A stretch of 64,000 nucleotides of DNA from Ensifer sesbaniae (GCF_013283665.1 NZ_JABEKU010000001.1:1798001-1862000), one strand, 5' to 3'; shown: positions 9,636 through 20,020, counted from the first letter of the stretch. The notes: generated by a model from the letters alone, not told the origin. A program made the numbers and translations.

Positions 9636-10703
9636 ATGGAACAGAACTGGTTTTTTCCGCCCCATGAAGGGATTCGCCTGGGCGACCTGGCCGATCAAAT
9701 TGGGGCGGAGTTGGTGGATGTCGCGGTCGCAGACCGCGCCGTCCGTTCGGTAGCGCCGGTCTATCGGGCAAAGCCCGGTGACGTCTGCTACATGTTGTCT
9801 CGCAAGAGCCGCGCCGAGCTTGATACGTGTCAGGCATCCGCGATCATCTGCGACAAGACGATCTCCAGCCTTGTACCTGCCCATATCCCGGTCCTGCTGA
9901 CGGCTCGCCCGCATACGGCCTTTGCTCTTGCCGGTACGTTGCTGCACGAGGTCGCGATGCGCCCCGCGCGCAACACCAGCCTCAAGGGCGTGGCGCCGGG
10001 CGCTTTCGTGGATCCGACCGCGCGTCTCGAAGACGGTGTCGAAGTCGAGCCGATGGCGGTCGTCGGAGCCGGCGCGGAAATCGGTCGCGGCACCCGCATT
10101 GCTGCCGGCGCGGTCATCGGCCCGGGTGTGCGCATCGGCCGCGACTGTACGATTGCCTCAGGCGCAAGCGTGCTCTGTGCTCTCGTCGGCAACAGCGTGA
10201 TCATCCATCCAGGCGCCCGTATTGGGCAGGACGGGTTTGGCTATGCCCCGGGTCCGAAGGGCGGAATGATCAAGATCGTTCAGGTTGGGCGCGTGATCAT
10301 TCAGGATCACGTGGAGATCGGCGCCAACACGACGATCGACCGTGGCACGATGGATGACACGGTGATTGGCGAAGGGACGAAGATCGACAATCTCGTCCAG
10401 ATTGGCCACAACGTGCGCATTGGCCGCTATTGTGGCATCGTCAGCCAGGTCGGAATTGCAGGCAGCACGAAGATCGGCGACGGCGTGATGATCGGCGGCG
10501 GTAGCGGCGTCAATGGTCATATCACGGTCGGCGATGGCGTGCAGATCGCGGCGATGAGCGGCGTGGCAAGCGATATTCCCGCCGGCGAACGTTATGGTGG
10601 TATTCCAGCGCGCCCGATGCGCGATTTCCTGCGCGACGTCGCGGAGATGGCGATGCGGGCAAGCGACAGACAGAAAAAGAAGAAGGGCGGCTCGAATGAG
10701 TGA
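9636..10703 (+). CDS. lpxD: UDP-3-O-acylglucosamine N-acyltransferase
   Basis: 355 residues. Third step of lipid A synthesis: transfers a hydroxyacyl chain from ACP to the 2-amino group of UDP-3-O-acyl-glucosamine. An N-terminal uridine-binding domain (to ~residue 100) is followed by hexapeptide repeats forming a left-handed beta-helix, then a C-terminal helix ([15 protein letters not shown]). The catalytic His lies in [12 protein letters not shown] 9636 is 5 bp after GGAG (9627-9630); the GTG at 9630 overlaps that site and is rejected. It overlaps fabZ by 8 bp. Confidence 0.96.
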   Translation: MEQNWFFPPHEGIRLGDLADQIGAELVDVAVADRAVRSVAPVYRAKPGDVCYMLSRKSRAELDTCQASAIICDKTISSLVPAHIPVLLTARPHTAFALAGTLLHEVAMRPARNTSLKGVAPGAFVDPTARLEDGVEVEPMAVVGAGAEIGRGTRIAAGAVIGPGVRIGRDCTIASGASVLCALVGNSVIIHPGARIGQDGFGYAPGPKGGMIKIVQVGRVIIQDHVEIGANTTIDRGTMDDTVIGEGTKIDNLVQIGHNVRIGRYCGIVSQVGIAGSTKIGDGVMIGGGSGVNGHITVGDGVQIAAMSGVASDIPAGERYGGIPARPMRDFLRDVAEMAMRASDRQKKKKGGSNE

Positions 10704-11160
10704 GGCAGCAACGGTTCTCGGTACGGCGGACATTCAGGAAATCCTGAAGCTGCTCCCGCATCGTTATCCATTTCTGCTCGTCGATCGGATCATCGAGATC
10801 GACGGCGACAATTCGGCGATCGGCATCAAGAACGTCTCGGCGAACGAACCGCATTTCACCGGTCACTTTCCCGAACAGCCGATCATGCCCGGCGTTTTGC
10901 TCGTCGAGGGCATGGCTCAGACGGCCGGTGCGATCTGTGCCCGCAAGGTGGGAACCGGAACAAACCTCGTTTATTTCATGACCATCGACAATGCGCGGTT
11001 CCGCAAGCCGGTCGTTCCGGGCGATCGCGTCGAATTCCATGTCGTGAAGCAGAAGCAGCGCGGCAATATCTGGAAATTTCACTGTGATGCAAAAGTTGAC
11101 GGGCAACTGGTCGCAGAAGCTGATATCGGCGCAATGATCGTCAGCAAGGAAGACGCCTGA
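10696..11160 (+). CDS. fabZ: 3-hydroxyacyl-ACP dehydratase FabZ
   Basis: 154-residue hot-dog fold dehydratase of fatty acid synthesis. [14 protein letters not shown] carries the catalytic His, and [20 protein letters not shown] the catalytic Glu. It shares 3-hydroxyacyl-ACP substrates with LpxA and LpxD, which flank it, so the operon balances membrane phospholipid and lipid A supply. ATG 10696 lies inside the end of lpxD (8-bp overlap); the longer frame from 10594 is only the lpxD overlap. Confidence 0.96.
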   Translation: MSEAATVLGTADIQEILKLLPHRYPFLLVDRIIEIDGDNSAIGIKNVSANEPHFTGHFPEQPIMPGVLLVEGMAQTAGAICARKVGTGTNLVYFMTIDNARFRKPVVPGDRVEFHVVKQKQRGNIWKFHCDAKVDGQLVAEADIGAMIVSKEDA

Positions 11161-11162
11161 AC

Positions 11163-11972
11163 ATGATTGCAGCAACAGCGAAGATCCACCCGTCCTCGAT
11201 CATCGAAGACGGCGCTGTGGTCGGCGAAAACGTCAAGATCGGCCCTTTTTGCCACGTGGGTCCTAAAGTCGTTCTCGGCGACGATATTGAGCTTCACAGT
11301 CATGTCGTGGTGACCGGCCGTACAACCATCGGCAAGGGGTCCAAGATCTTCCCGCAGGCTGTGATCGGCGCCGACTCGCAGAGTGTTCATCATAGCGCCG
11401 TCGATACGGAACTGCTGATCGGCACGAATTGCACGATCCGCGAAGGCGTGACGATGAACACGGGCACCGTCGAACATGGCGGCAAGACGGTCGTCGGCAA
11501 CAACAATCTCTTCCTGGCCTATTCGCACGTGGCGCATGATTGCCGGCTCGGCAACAATATCATCCTGTCGAACAACGTGATGCTGGCGGGCCATGTCACG
11601 GTCGAAGACCGCGCCATTCTTGGCGGCGGCTGCGCCGTGCACCAGTTTACCCGTGTCGGCCGCCAGGCCTTCATCGGGGGCCTCTCCGCCGTCAGCTATG
11701 ACGTCATTCCCTACGGCATGCTCAACGGCAATCCGGGTGTGCTGAGCGGGCTGAACGTTGTCGGCATGACGAGAGCCGGGATCGACCGCGCAACGATCCA
11801 CGTCGTTCGTCGTGCTTACAAGCAGATCTTTGAAGGCCCGGAGTCGATCCGCGCCAATGCGGCCGCCATTCGCGAAGAATACGCCGACTGCGCACCGGTC
11901 GTCGAAATCCTCGATTTCATCGCGGCCGAGAGCGACAGGGCACTATCGTCGCCGTCCCGCGGCAAGGCGTGA
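11163..11972 (+). CDS. lpxA: UDP-N-acetylglucosamine O-acyltransferase
   Basis: 269-residue acyltransferase catalysing the first step of lipid A synthesis. It has left-handed beta-helix hexapeptide repeats from the N-terminus ([20 protein letters not shown]) to about residue 190 and an alpha-helical C-terminus. The catalytic His is in SHVAHDC (about residue 120) and the family motif AVHQFTRVG is present. It begins 2 bp after fabZ and its stop overlaps the lpxI start, so it is tightly coupled in the lpx operon. Confidence 0.96.
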   Translation: MIAATAKIHPSSIIEDGAVVGENVKIGPFCHVGPKVVLGDDIELHSHVVVTGRTTIGKGSKIFPQAVIGADSQSVHHSAVDTELLIGTNCTIREGVTMNTGTVEHGGKTVVGNNNLFLAYSHVAHDCRLGNNIILSNNVMLAGHVTVEDRAILGGGCAVHQFTRVGRQAFIGGLSAVSYDVIPYGMLNGNPGVLSGLNVVGMTRAGIDRATIHVVRRAYKQIFEGPESIRANAAAIREEYADCAPVVEILDFIAAESDRALSSPSRGKA

Positions 11973-12865
11973 GCGTGATGTCGGCTGCTGCGAGCCACGC
12001 AGCGACCGGCGGTCGGCTCGCAATCATCGCCGGCGGGGGCGCGCTGCCGCACCATGTGGCCGAGGCCGTCCGGGCGCGCGGCGAAGATCCTTTCATCATC
12101 GCGTTGTCGCGAGAGGCGGAAGAGGCCGATTGGGTCGGCTTCGATCATTCCGTGCTGGGAATCGGCGACTTTGCCAATATCAGCCGTACCTTCAGGGAAG
12201 AGGGGATCGATCGCGTCGTCCTGTCGGGCTGGGTTCGCCGCCGGCCCGAATGGCGTGATATTCGCCCGACGCTCAGAACGCTCGCAAAGATCCCGGCTGT
12301 GTTGAAGACGTTGGTATCCGGTGGAGACGATGCCGTGCTGCGCATGGCCATGGCGCTGATCGAGGCAAGCGGAGCCCATGTCATTGGCGTCCATGAAGTG
12401 GTGCCCAATCTCTTGGCGGAACCGGGGCCGATCGGTGCAGTCACGCCCGATGCCGACGACCGCCGCGACATAGAGGCCGGCATTGCCGCTGCCAATGCCC
12501 TCGGCGCTCTGGATGTGGGGCAGGGTGCTGTGGCCGTCGGCGGGCGCGTCGTGGCGCTGGAGGGCGCTGAAGGTACCGATGCAATGCTGGAGCGTGTCGT
12601 CGCCTTGAAGGCCGAGGGCCGTGTCTCTTCTCGCCGGCGGGGGGTCCTCGTCAAACTCTGCAAACCGGGGCAGGATCTTCGCGCCGACTTGCCGTCGATC
12701 GGGCCCTCTACCGTGGCGCTTGCAGAAAGGGCCGGTCTCGCAGGCATCGCCGTTGAAGCTGGTAGGGCGCTGGTGCTGGAACGCGCCGACGTGATCGACG
12801 TCGCCAATCGCTCCGGTCTGTTTGTCGCCGGGGTCGAGCGATCGGCCAGGGGAGCCGAGCGATGA
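11969..12865 (+). CDS. lpxI: UDP-2,3-diacylglucosamine pyrophosphatase LpxI
   Basis: 298 residues, the alphaproteobacterial LpxI (former DUF1009) that cleaves UDP-2,3-diacylglucosamine to lipid X and UMP. It replaces the metallophosphoesterase LpxH of gamma-proteobacteria. The N-terminal domain starts [18 protein letters not shown]; the C-terminal domain holds [20 protein letters not shown] and [20 protein letters not shown]. The start is the GTG at 11969, overlapping the lpxA stop; ATG 11978 is an alternative. The 3' end overlaps lpxB by 4 bp (ATGA). Its place between lpxA and lpxB is the usual one for this family. Confidence 0.93.
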   Translation: MSVMSAAASHAATGGRLAIIAGGGALPHHVAEAVRARGEDPFIIALSREAEEADWVGFDHSVLGIGDFANISRTFREEGIDRVVLSGWVRRRPEWRDIRPTLRTLAKIPAVLKTLVSGGDDAVLRMAMALIEASGAHVIGVHEVVPNLLAEPGPIGAVTPDADDRRDIEAGIAAANALGALDVGQGAVAVGGRVVALEGAEGTDAMLERVVALKAEGRVSSRRRGVLVKLCKPGQDLRADLPSIGPSTVALAERAGLAGIAVEAGRALVLERADVIDVANRSGLFVAGVERSARGAER

Positions 12866-14037
12866 GCGCGTCCAGCTACAAACTCGCGGTGATCGTGGGG
12901 GAGGTTTCAGGAGACCTTCTGGGCGGCGATCTCGTCCGGGCGCTTCGGACCCAAAGCAGCAGGCCGATAGAGCTCGTTGGTGTCGGCGGCGAGGCGTTGG
13001 AGGCCGAAGGCCTTCGCTCCCTCTTCGACTATTCCGAACTATCCATCATGGGCTTCACCCAGGTGTTGGCAAGATTGCCGAAGCTCATCATGCGCATTCG
13101 CCAGACGGCGCAGGCGATCATTGCCGCGCGTCCCGACGCGTTGCTGATCATCGACAGCCCGGACTTTACCCACCGCGTGGCGCGGAAAGTCCGTGCGGCA
13201 CTGCCGGATGTGCCTGTCATCAACTATGTCTGCCCGAGCGTCTGGGCCTGGAAGCCGGAGCGCGCGCCGCGCATGCGCGGCTATGTCGATCACGTTTTGG
13301 CCGTGTTGCCGTTCGAACCGGAGGCGATGCAGAGGCTGCAGGGCCCTCCGACGACCTATGTCGGTCATCGCCTCGCAAGCGATGCGAATGTGCTTGCGGT
13401 TCGGGCAAGCCGCCAGCAGCGCCTTGCCGGCGCCATGGATGGGCGCGTGTCGACATGCCTCCTTCTGCCGGGCTCCCGTTCCAGTGAGGTTGGCCGCCTG
13501 TTGCCAATCTTTGGCCGGGTGGTCGAGGAGCTTGCTAGCCGGCATCCTGGCATCCGCTTCCTGTTGCCGACCGTTTCGCGGCAGGAGAAGCTGGTGCGCG
13601 AAATCACCGCATCTTGGCCCATCCAGCCGGAGATCACCGTGGGGGCGGCGGAAAAATGGGCCGCCTTCGATCAGGCCGATGCGGCGATCGCTGCCTCGGG
13701 AACGGTTCTCCTGGAACTGGCGCTGGCCGGCGTTCCCGTCGTTTCGACCTACGATCCCGATTTCCTGGTGAAGCTTTTGCACAAGCGCATCCGCATCTGG
13801 AGCGGCGCCTTGCCGAATTTGATCGCGGACTTCCCGATCGTCCCGGAATACTTCAACCAGGCAATCCGCCCCGGTGCCTTGACGCGTTGGATGGAGCGGC
13901 TTTCCGGTGCAACGGCGCAGCGCGCCTCGATGCTGGATGGCTACGCAGTGGTACAGCGGCGCATGGCGACGAGCCGCCCGCCGGGAGAGATGGCGGCCGA
14001 GATTGTTCTCGGCTATCTCCAGAAGGCCAATAGGTAA
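12862..14037 (+). CDS. lpxB: Lipid-A-disaccharide synthase
   Basis: 391-residue GT19 glycosyltransferase joining UDP-2,3-diacylglucosamine to lipid X to form the tetra-acylated disaccharide 1-phosphate. The N-terminal motif AVIVGEVSGDLLGGDLVRAL, the YVCPSVWAWKPERAPRM motif and the C-terminal ASGTVLLELALAGVPVVSTY motif are intact. ATGA overlap with lpxI couples translation. It is the last gene of the lpx cluster; a bidirectional terminator follows at 14201. Confidence 0.96.
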   Translation: MSASSYKLAVIVGEVSGDLLGGDLVRALRTQSSRPIELVGVGGEALEAEGLRSLFDYSELSIMGFTQVLARLPKLIMRIRQTAQAIIAARPDALLIIDSPDFTHRVARKVRAALPDVPVINYVCPSVWAWKPERAPRMRGYVDHVLAVLPFEPEAMQRLQGPPTTYVGHRLASDANVLAVRASRQQRLAGAMDGRVSTCLLLPGSRSSEVGRLLPIFGRVVEELASRHPGIRFLLPTVSRQEKLVREITASWPIQPEITVGAAEKWAAFDQADAAIAASGTVLLELALAGVPVVSTYDPDFLVKLLHKRIRIWSGALPNLIADFPIVPEYFNQAIRPGALTRWMERLSGATAQRASMLDGYAVVQRRMATSRPPGEMAAEIVLGYLQKANR

Positions 14038-14197
14038 GCTTCACAGTCCCCTGAGCGCGCAGGATGCATCCCTCGATGCGCCGACGCCGCCGAAACTATG
14101 CGCTGGGCTTCCGCCCGCCGTGGCCAGTTTGCGACCGGCATTGCTTGCAGCCAGTCTGATGGAAACGCGTACGAGCCGATGTCGCGGCCCCATAAAC

Positions 14198-14232
14198 AAG
14201 AGCCCGGTCATCGCTGACCGGGCTTTGCTTTC
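14198..14232. terminator. Bidirectional terminator between lpxB and gltA
   Basis: AGCCCGGTCA (14201-14210) and TGACCGGGCT (14215-14224) form a perfect 10-bp stem with the tetraloop TCGC. On the + strand the tail is TTGCTTTCT; on the minus strand it is CTTGTTTATG. It can therefore end both lpxB (+) and gltA (-), which converge here. Confidence 0.85.
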
Positions 14233-14246
14233 TGGTCTGAAACCGA

Positions 14247-15536
14247 TCAGCGCTTGGAGACCGGCACGTAGTCGCGCTGCGGAGCGCCGACATAGAGCTG
14301 GCGCGGGCGGCCGATGCGCTGCTCCGGATCTTCGATCATCTCGTTCCACTGCGCGATCCAGCCGACGGTGCGGGCGAGCGCGAAGAGCACGGTGAACATG
14401 GTGGTGGGGAAGCCCAGCGCCTTCAGCGTGATGCCGGAGTAGAAGTCGATGTTCGGATAGAGCTTCTTCTCGATGAAATACTCGTCCGTGAGTGCGATGC
14501 GCTCGAGTTCCATCGCGACCTCGAGCAGCGGATCGTCCTTGTGGCCGAGTTCCGCCAGCACCTCATGCGTGGTCTTCTGCATGATCTTGGCGCGCGGGTC
14601 GTAGTTCTTGTAGACGCGGTGGCCGAAGCCCATCAGGCGGAACGGATCGTTCTTGTCCTTGGCCTTGGCGATATATTCCGGAATACGGTCGGCCGTGCCG
14701 ATTTCGGCGAGCATGTTGAGCGCCGCTTCGTTGGCGCCACCATGTGCCGGGCCCCAGAGGCAGGCGATACCGGCAGCGATGCAGGCGAACGGGTTGGCGC
14801 CCGACGAACCGGCGAGACGAACCGTCGAGGTCGACGCGTTCTGCTCGTGGTCGGCATGCAGGATGAAGATGCGGTCCATGGCGCGCGACAGGACCGGGTT
14901 GACGACATATTCCTCGCACGGAACGGCGAAGCACATGCGCAGGAAGTTCGAGGCGTAGTCGAGGTCGTTCTTCGGGTAAACGAAGGGCTGGCCGATGTGG
15001 TACTTATAGGCCATGGCCGCGATCGTCGGCATCTTGGCGATCATGCGCAGCGAAGCGACCATGCGCTGATGCGGATCGGTGATGTCGGTCGAGTCGTGAT
15101 AGAAGGCCGACAACGCGCCGACGCAGCCGCACATGACGGCCATCGGGTGCGCGTCGCGGCGGAAGCCGGTGAAGAAGCGCGACATCTGCTCATGCACCAT
15201 GGTGTGGTGCGTTACGCGATAATCGAAGTCGGCCTTCTGTGCCTTCGTCGGCAGTTCGCCGTAGAGCAGCAGGTAGCAGACTTCCAGGAAGTCGCCGTGT
15301 TCTGCAAGTTGCTCGATCGGATAGCCGCGGTGCAGAAGCACGCCTTCGTCGCCGTCGATATAGGTGATCTTGGATTCGCACGACGCCGTGGAGGTGAAGC
15401 CCGGGTCGTAAGTGAACATCTTCGTCTGCTTGTAAAGCGAGCCGATGTCCACGACGTCAGGGCCGATGGACCCCGATCGCACCGGAAGATCCGCCGACTT
15501 TCCATCGAGTGTTACAACCGCGGTTTTTTCAGTCAT
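14247..15536 (-). CDS. gltA: Citrate synthase (type II)
   Basis: 429 residues, hexameric type II citrate synthase condensing acetyl-CoA and oxaloacetate at the entry of the TCA cycle. The catalytic His regions [15 protein letters not shown] and [16 protein letters not shown] are present, and the C-terminal [16 protein letters not shown] is typical of alphaproteobacteria. The start ATG at 15536 follows GGAGGG (minus strand, 15541-15546); the ten residues further upstream in the open frame are not used. An 8-bp perfect hairpin lies in the leader. It is divergent from the ComEC-like gene. Confidence 0.97.
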   Translation of the reverse strand: MTEKTAVVTLDGKSADLPVRSGSIGPDVVDIGSLYKQTKMFTYDPGFTSTASCESKITYIDGDEGVLLHRGYPIEQLAEHGDFLEVCYLLLYGELPTKAQKADFDYRVTHHTMVHEQMSRFFTGFRRDAHPMAVMCGCVGALSAFYHDSTDITDPHQRMVASLRMIAKMPTIAAMAYKYHIGQPFVYPKNDLDYASNFLRMCFAVPCEEYVVNPVLSRAMDRIFILHADHEQNASTSTVRLAGSSGANPFACIAAGIACLWGPAHGGANEAALNMLAEIGTADRIPEYIAKAKDKNDPFRLMGFGHRVYKNYDPRAKIMQKTTHEVLAELGHKDDPLLEVAMELERIALTDEYFIEKKLYPNIDFYSGITLKALGFPTTMFTVLFALARTVGWIAQWNEMIEDPEQRIGRPRQLYVGAPQRDYVPVSKR

Positions 15537-15853
15537 CGGACCCTCCGTCTTATGGCAACGTGGCACCGAGACGTGCCACGAAAATGAACGTTGCGAATTT
15601 GCTATATGATTTATTTTCGACTGCCAAGCTGTACGAAAGGCAAATTGTGCGATGCGAAAATGTGCATATGGCGACGCAACAATGGCATGTTACGGGCAAT
15701 AAGTCCAAGCAGATCAACAATCGCGTCGGATGATGGTGCGGTACCATTCTATATAGGTTTGCCGCTTTTTTCAGCAGATAGCGCAGCGGTTGCGGTTGTG
15801 TGCCTTTGGTTGCATGATCGGGCGCATATTCGGGGGGAAAGAGCGCTGGCGCA
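15537..15853. other. Divergent intergenic region gltA / comEC
   Basis: This 317-bp region is more AT-rich than its neighbours and must hold the promoters of gltA (-) and the ComEC-like gene (+). Apart from the gltA leader hairpin at 15559-15580 I see no RNA gene or clear operator. Short open frames here look like chance. Confidence 0.6.
15559..15580 (-). promoter_or_regulatory. Leader hairpin upstream of gltA
   Basis: CGTGGCAC (15559-15566) and GTGCCACG (15573-15580) form a perfect 8-bp stem with a 6-nt loop. It lies 12 nt before the gltA Shine-Dalgarno on the minus strand and has no U-tract. It could be an operator palindrome (22 bp overall) or an mRNA 5' stabiliser; the role is inferred. 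Confidence 0.4.
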
Positions 15854-18334
15854 ATGAACGATACTGAAGGGCGGTATGCGTCGCACGACGCGGAGCGCGG
15901 CAGCTTCCTGTTGTCCGGTTCCGATCCTGCCAATGCCGTTGCAGTCCTTGCTCCCAATGCGCCGCCCGCCTTGCTCTCGACACGGGTGAAGCGCGGGATA
16001 TCCATATTCTCGGCTCACCTCAGCCCGCGTCTGGTCAAGGTGTCTTTCGCCTCCGCGATCGAAGACGAGCGCGCGTTCGGTCACGGCTTCGTGTTGATAC
16101 CGGTACTGCTGAGCTTCGGTGTCCTCACTTGGCTGTCGCTCCCATTTGATGTCGGAATCGCCAAACTTGCACTGCTGCTTTGCGTTTTTGGCATGGCGAC
16201 GGTGGCTTGCGTTGGAAAATCTGCATTGCTGCGGGCACCGCTGATCGCGGCGATGCTGTTTGTAGCGGGAATGGTGCTGATCGCGGCCGAGACGGCGCGC
16301 ATCGATACAATTATCCTCGATGCACCGGTGACGACGAATGTGCGGGGCGTGGTGTTCTCCCGCGAACAGGACGACCGGGGCCAATGGCGCTACGGGGTAG
16401 AGGTTCGAGAGACCACCAAGCCGCGCCTGCGCCGCCAACCAACGAGAATAACGCTGGTAGCGCGAGGTCGGGACGAGCCGCTGCCGATAGGGGCGACCAT
16501 CGAGGGCAGGGCGCGGCTGTCGCCGCCGTCCGGCCCGGCACTGCCGGGGCTGAACGACTTTGCATTTGACAGCTACTTCAGGGGCATCGGCGCAGTCGGC
16601 TTCTTCTATGGTTCGCCGACGGGCGGAAAAGCGCCTGCGGCCGGAGAATTGGAGGCGACCCTTTCCTTCGGCTCATCCTTGGCGACCAGCATCGCCTCGA
16701 TACGAGAGGCAGTCGGAGAGCGCATCCGCACCGCGATCGGCGGCGATACCGGAGCACTTGCCGCTGCACTGGTGACGGCGGAAGAGCGTGCCATCAGCCG
16801 CGAGACGGTCGAGGTGTTGCGGCAAGCCGGCCTTGCCCATGTGCTGGCGATCTCGGGCCTCAACATGGCACTTGCCGCCGGAACCTTTCTGATCGGCGCC
16901 CGCACTGTCCTCAGCATGGTCCCTGGCCTGGCCCATCGTGTGCCGGTCAAGAAGGTCGCGGCGGCCGGCGCGCTGCTGATGGTCTGTCTCTACATTCTCA
17001 TCGCCGGTGGCGCCGTGTCGGCATTGCGCGCCTGGATCATGATTTCGATCATGCTCGTGGCGGTGTTTTTCGATCGCATGTCGATCAGCCTGCGCAACGT
17101 TGCGCTTGCGGCGATCGTCATCGTCTCCTTAACGCCGTCGGCGGTTGCCGGACCTGGTTTTCAGATGTCGTTCGCCGCGACCCTTGCGCTCGTTGCCGGT
17201 TATGCGCGCTGGCGCGAGCGGCGGGAAACGGAGCTACCGGCAGCGGAAAGGCGAAGCAAGGGAAGGGGGCTGGTCACGGGCGTAGTCGCCGGTGTCGTCA
17301 TCACCTCGCTGATTGGCGGGTTGGCGACATCGGTCTATTCGATCGCCTATTTCCACAGGTTGCCGGCTTACGGCCTGCTCGCCAATGTTCTCACCATGCC
17401 GGTGATCAGCATCGTGATCATGCCGTTCGGCCTGTTCGCCATGCTTCTGATGCCACTGGGGCTTGAACACTATCCGCTGGTGGCAATGGCATGGGGTCTC
17501 GACCGGATGCTTGACATCGCCCGCTTCGTAACCTCGCTTGATGGCGAGATCGTCACCGGTCGCATCGGGCATCTCGGCTTTGTGCTGATTGCCGCGGGCG
17601 GTATTCTGGTCTGTGTATTGCGGAGCTGGCTGGCGCTGTCGGGTGCCCTGCTGATCTGCGCCGGTCTTGTCAGCCTCGCCGTGGAGCGCGACCGTCTTCC
17701 CGACGTCGTAATAGCCGAAGATGGCCGCCTCATCGGTCTCGTCGCGAACGGCGCGATCGCGACCAACAGGACGCGCCCGTCGGATTTCGTGTTTTCACAA
17801 TGGCAGCGAGCACTCGCGGTGGGAAGACATCTTGCGCCGGTGACGCTTGCGCCGCCAGCTTTTGCCGATCCTTATCCGGCTACGGAGCCGAACGGGAAGG
17901 GCGCTCCGCCGCTCGAAGAGGCAAAGGTGGCCGCAATCCGCGCGGATCTGTCGTCGGCGATCGAGGCGAATGCTGCGGGTGTCTTCATCTGCCGGGAAAA
18001 GCAATGGTGTGCGGCGCGCAACACTTACGGCTGGACGATCATCGCGCTCGAGAACCCGCGTCTGTTTCCAGCCTTGTGCGGCCTGGCGGATTTGGTGATG
18101 ACCGCCGCCCGGGTTGATGGCGCGACGTGCCCGAGCGATCGCGCCCACATTGTGAATGCACGGACGCTGCGTCGTACGGGTGCGATCGAAATACGAGCGC
18201 AGCCGGATACGGAGCAAGCGCCGCCGCCAATGCAGTTTCGGACGGCATTCACGACTCTTGCCCGCCCGTGGGAACGGCACCGCGCCTATGACTGGCGGAC
18301 GGCTACCTTCACGGATGATCCGCCAGGCATTTGA
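15854..18334 (+). CDS. comEC: ComEC/Rec2-family membrane protein without a metallo-hydrolase domain
   Basis: 826 residues. After a hydrophilic ~70-residue N-terminus come membrane segments and a DUF4131-type OB-like domain (about residues 130-270), then the polytopic Competence core with the family motif HVLAISGLNMALAAG near residue 322. In naturally competent bacteria ComEC forms the inner-membrane channel for incoming single-stranded DNA. The C-terminal ~200 residues do not contain the HxHxDH metallo-beta-lactamase motif found in full-length ComEC, which suggests the nuclease-like domain is lost or very divergent. Whether this organism is transformable cannot be read from the sequence. Confidence 0.85.
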   Translation: MNDTEGRYASHDAERGSFLLSGSDPANAVAVLAPNAPPALLSTRVKRGISIFSAHLSPRLVKVSFASAIEDERAFGHGFVLIPVLLSFGVLTWLSLPFDVGIAKLALLLCVFGMATVACVGKSALLRAPLIAAMLFVAGMVLIAAETARIDTIILDAPVTTNVRGVVFSREQDDRGQWRYGVEVRETTKPRLRRQPTRITLVARGRDEPLPIGATIEGRARLSPPSGPALPGLNDFAFDSYFRGIGAVGFFYGSPTGGKAPAAGELEATLSFGSSLATSIASIREAVGERIRTAIGGDTGALAAALVTAEERAISRETVEVLRQAGLAHVLAISGLNMALAAGTFLIGARTVLSMVPGLAHRVPVKKVAAAGALLMVCLYILIAGGAVSALRAWIMISIMLVAVFFDRMSISLRNVALAAIVIVSLTPSAVAGPGFQMSFAATLALVAGYARWRERRETELPAAERRSKGRGLVTGVVAGVVITSLIGGLATSVYSIAYFHRLPAYGLLANVLTMPVISIVIMPFGLFAMLLMPLGLEHYPLVAMAWGLDRMLDIARFVTSLDGEIVTGRIGHLGFVLIAAGGILVCVLRSWLALSGALLICAGLVSLAVERDRLPDVVIAEDGRLIGLVANGAIATNRTRPSDFVFSQWQRALAVGRHLAPVTLAPPAFADPYPATEPNGKGAPPLEEAKVAAIRADLSSAIEANAAGVFICREKQWCAARNTYGWTIIALENPRLFPALCGLADLVMTAARVDGATCPSDRAHIVNARTLRRTGAIEIRAQPDTEQAPPPMQFRTAFTTLARPWERHRAYDWRTATFTDDPPGI

Positions 18335-18523
18335 CGGCAGTTCCAGTGCGTGTCCTGGCCGCCGGGTCGGTTGCGAAATTATTCTTGATTGATAAACTCC
18401 ACAAATCCTTGTCATTCGGCTCCCCCTTGCGTAAAGAACCCAAAAAGCACGCAAGGGATGCAGCGGGTGACGACCTTCCCTTCGCTCTGAAACGACGAAA
18501 CGGACCAGTACGTGAGGAACAAG

Positions 18524-19591
18524 ATGCCGAACCGAGCGCGATCGACGATCAATCTGCTGGCAGCCGCGATGCTCGGTCTGTCATCGGCTGCTTTGCCTGC
18601 GGTTGCGTTCGCTCAATCAGCGAGTGAAGGCGCATCGTCAGTCCCGGTCACGAGCGGCAATCAGGAAACCGTCATGGGTTCGCCCGCGCAGGCGCCGATC
18701 GCAGAGGGCCAGACCGCCGGCAGCGCACCGGTAAACCAGGCGGCTCCGGCCGCGCAGGGGCAGCCCGCAGCGCAGGCTACGTCGCCCGAGACCGCCCCCG
18801 TAACGGTGGAAGGCGCCGCCACGACTGAGGGTGCGGCGAGCCCGGTGCTGCCGCATGATCTCTCGCCGATTGGCATGTTCATGGCTGCAGACGTGGTCGT
18901 CAAAGGCGTAATGATCGGCCTGGCAGTGGCGTCCATCGCCACCTGGGCCATCTTCCTGGTCAAGGCACTGGAGCTTTTCGGTGCGAAGGCACGCCTTACC
19001 CGCGCGGTTCGTCTCCTGTCAGCCGCCAACGGCCTCGCGGATGTCAAGAATGCATTCGATGGCAAGTCGGGCCCCGCGCCTGAGATGGTGGCGGCGGCGA
19101 TCGACGAAATGGTGCGTTCGGAGGCGGTGGTCGACCATGCGCCCTTAAGCGGTATCAAGGAACGCGTCTCTTCGCTGCTGAACCGCATCGAGGTTCGTGC
19201 CGGCAAGCGCGTGGCCAGTGGAACCGGCATTCTGGCCTCGATCGGCTCGGTCGGTCCCTTCGTCGGCCTCTTCGGCACGGTGTGGGGAATCATGAATTCC
19301 TTCATCGGCATCAGTAAGGCGCAGACGACCAATCTTGCGATCGTCGCACCCGGTATTGCCGAAGCGTTGCTCGCCACTGCGATCGGCCTCGTCGCAGCCA
19401 TTCCGGCGGTGGTGATCTACAACTACTTCGCCCGTTCGGTGGGCGGCTACAAGGTGATCCTTGCCGATGCGGCGGCCGCCGTGGAGCGGCTCGTCAGCCG
19501 TGACCTCGACCACCGTCTGGTCCGCAAGGCGCAGCCCCGCCGTCAGGAAGGCTTCGTCCATGCCGAGACAACCATCGCACGGATCGGGTGA
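18524..19591 (+). CDS. exbB: TonB-system energiser ExbB
   Basis: 355 residues. A signal-like N-terminus (to ~residue 32) and a long Ala/Pro/Gln-rich periplasmic stretch (~30-105) precede three membrane segments (about 115-140, 235-260 and 275-300). The MotA/TolQ/ExbB channel motif is clear: GTGILASIGSVGPFVGLFGT followed by VWGIMNSFIGIS. With ExbD it uses the proton gradient to drive TonB-dependent uptake of iron chelates and similar ligands. The extended N-terminus is typical of rhizobial ExbB. ATG 18524 has GAGG at 18514-18517; a GTG at 18512 overlaps that site. No TonB gene is in the window. The 5' region is AT-rich, but no convincing RirA or Irr box was seen. Confidence 0.93.
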   Translation: MPNRARSTINLLAAAMLGLSSAALPAVAFAQSASEGASSVPVTSGNQETVMGSPAQAPIAEGQTAGSAPVNQAAPAAQGQPAAQATSPETAPVTVEGAATTEGAASPVLPHDLSPIGMFMAADVVVKGVMIGLAVASIATWAIFLVKALELFGAKARLTRAVRLLSAANGLADVKNAFDGKSGPAPEMVAAAIDEMVRSEAVVDHAPLSGIKERVSSLLNRIEVRAGKRVASGTGILASIGSVGPFVGLFGTVWGIMNSFIGISKAQTTNLAIVAPGIAEALLATAIGLVAAIPAVVIYNYFARSVGGYKVILADAAAAVERLVSRDLDHRLVRKAQPRRQEGFVHAETTIARIG

Positions 19592-19594
19592 CCC

Positions 19595-20020
19595 ATGGCC
19601 GGAAAGGTAAGCCAGGACGGCGGCGATCTCGACGAGAACAGCGAAATCAACGTCACGCCCTTCATCGACGTCATGCTTGTACTCCTGATCATCTTCATGG
19701 TGGCGGCGCCGCTCGCCACGGTGGACATGAAGGTGGATCTGCCGCAATCGGCGGCAAAGCCCACACCGCGCGACGACAAGCCGGTCTTCGTGACCTTGAA
19801 GGCGGATCTGGCGCTTGCGATCGGCAACGAAGAAACGGCCCGCGAGACCTTCGCCGACGAGCTGAAGCGCCTGACCGAGGGCAACACCGAGACGCGTGTG
19901 CTGCTGAGGGCCGACAAGGCCGTGGACTACGGCGAGCTGATGGCCGTCATGAACCTCATCCAGAACGCCGGCTATACCAAGATCGCCCTCGTCGGCCTGG
20001 AAGGCGCAGCCGGGCGCTGA
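19595..20020 (+). CDS. exbD: TonB-system energiser ExbD
   Basis: 141 residues: a short cytoplasmic N-terminus (ENSEINVTPFIDVMLVLLII), one membrane segment carrying the proton-conducting Asp (FIDVMLVLL), and a periplasmic domain ending in the ExbD/TolR fold (YTKIALVGLEG). It begins 3 bp after exbB, so the two are co-transcribed and translated together. It acts as the partner of ExbB in the TonB motor. Confidence 0.95.
   Translation: MAGKVSQDGGDLDENSEINVTPFIDVMLVLLIIFMVAAPLATVDMKVDLPQSAAKPTPRDDKPVFVTLKADLALAIGNEETARETFADELKRLTEGNTETRVLLRADKAVDYGELMAVMNLIQNAGYTKIALVGLEGAAGR

Noticed and set aside
15509-15733. A 74-codon frame in the gltA-comEC gap
   Set aside because: Overlaps the gltA start on the opposite strand, lacks a ribosome binding site and any recognisable motif.
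18361-18420. Possible iron-response (RirA/Irr) box before exbB
   Set aside because: TGATTGATAAACTCC only partly fits TGA-N9-TCA; not strong enough to list.
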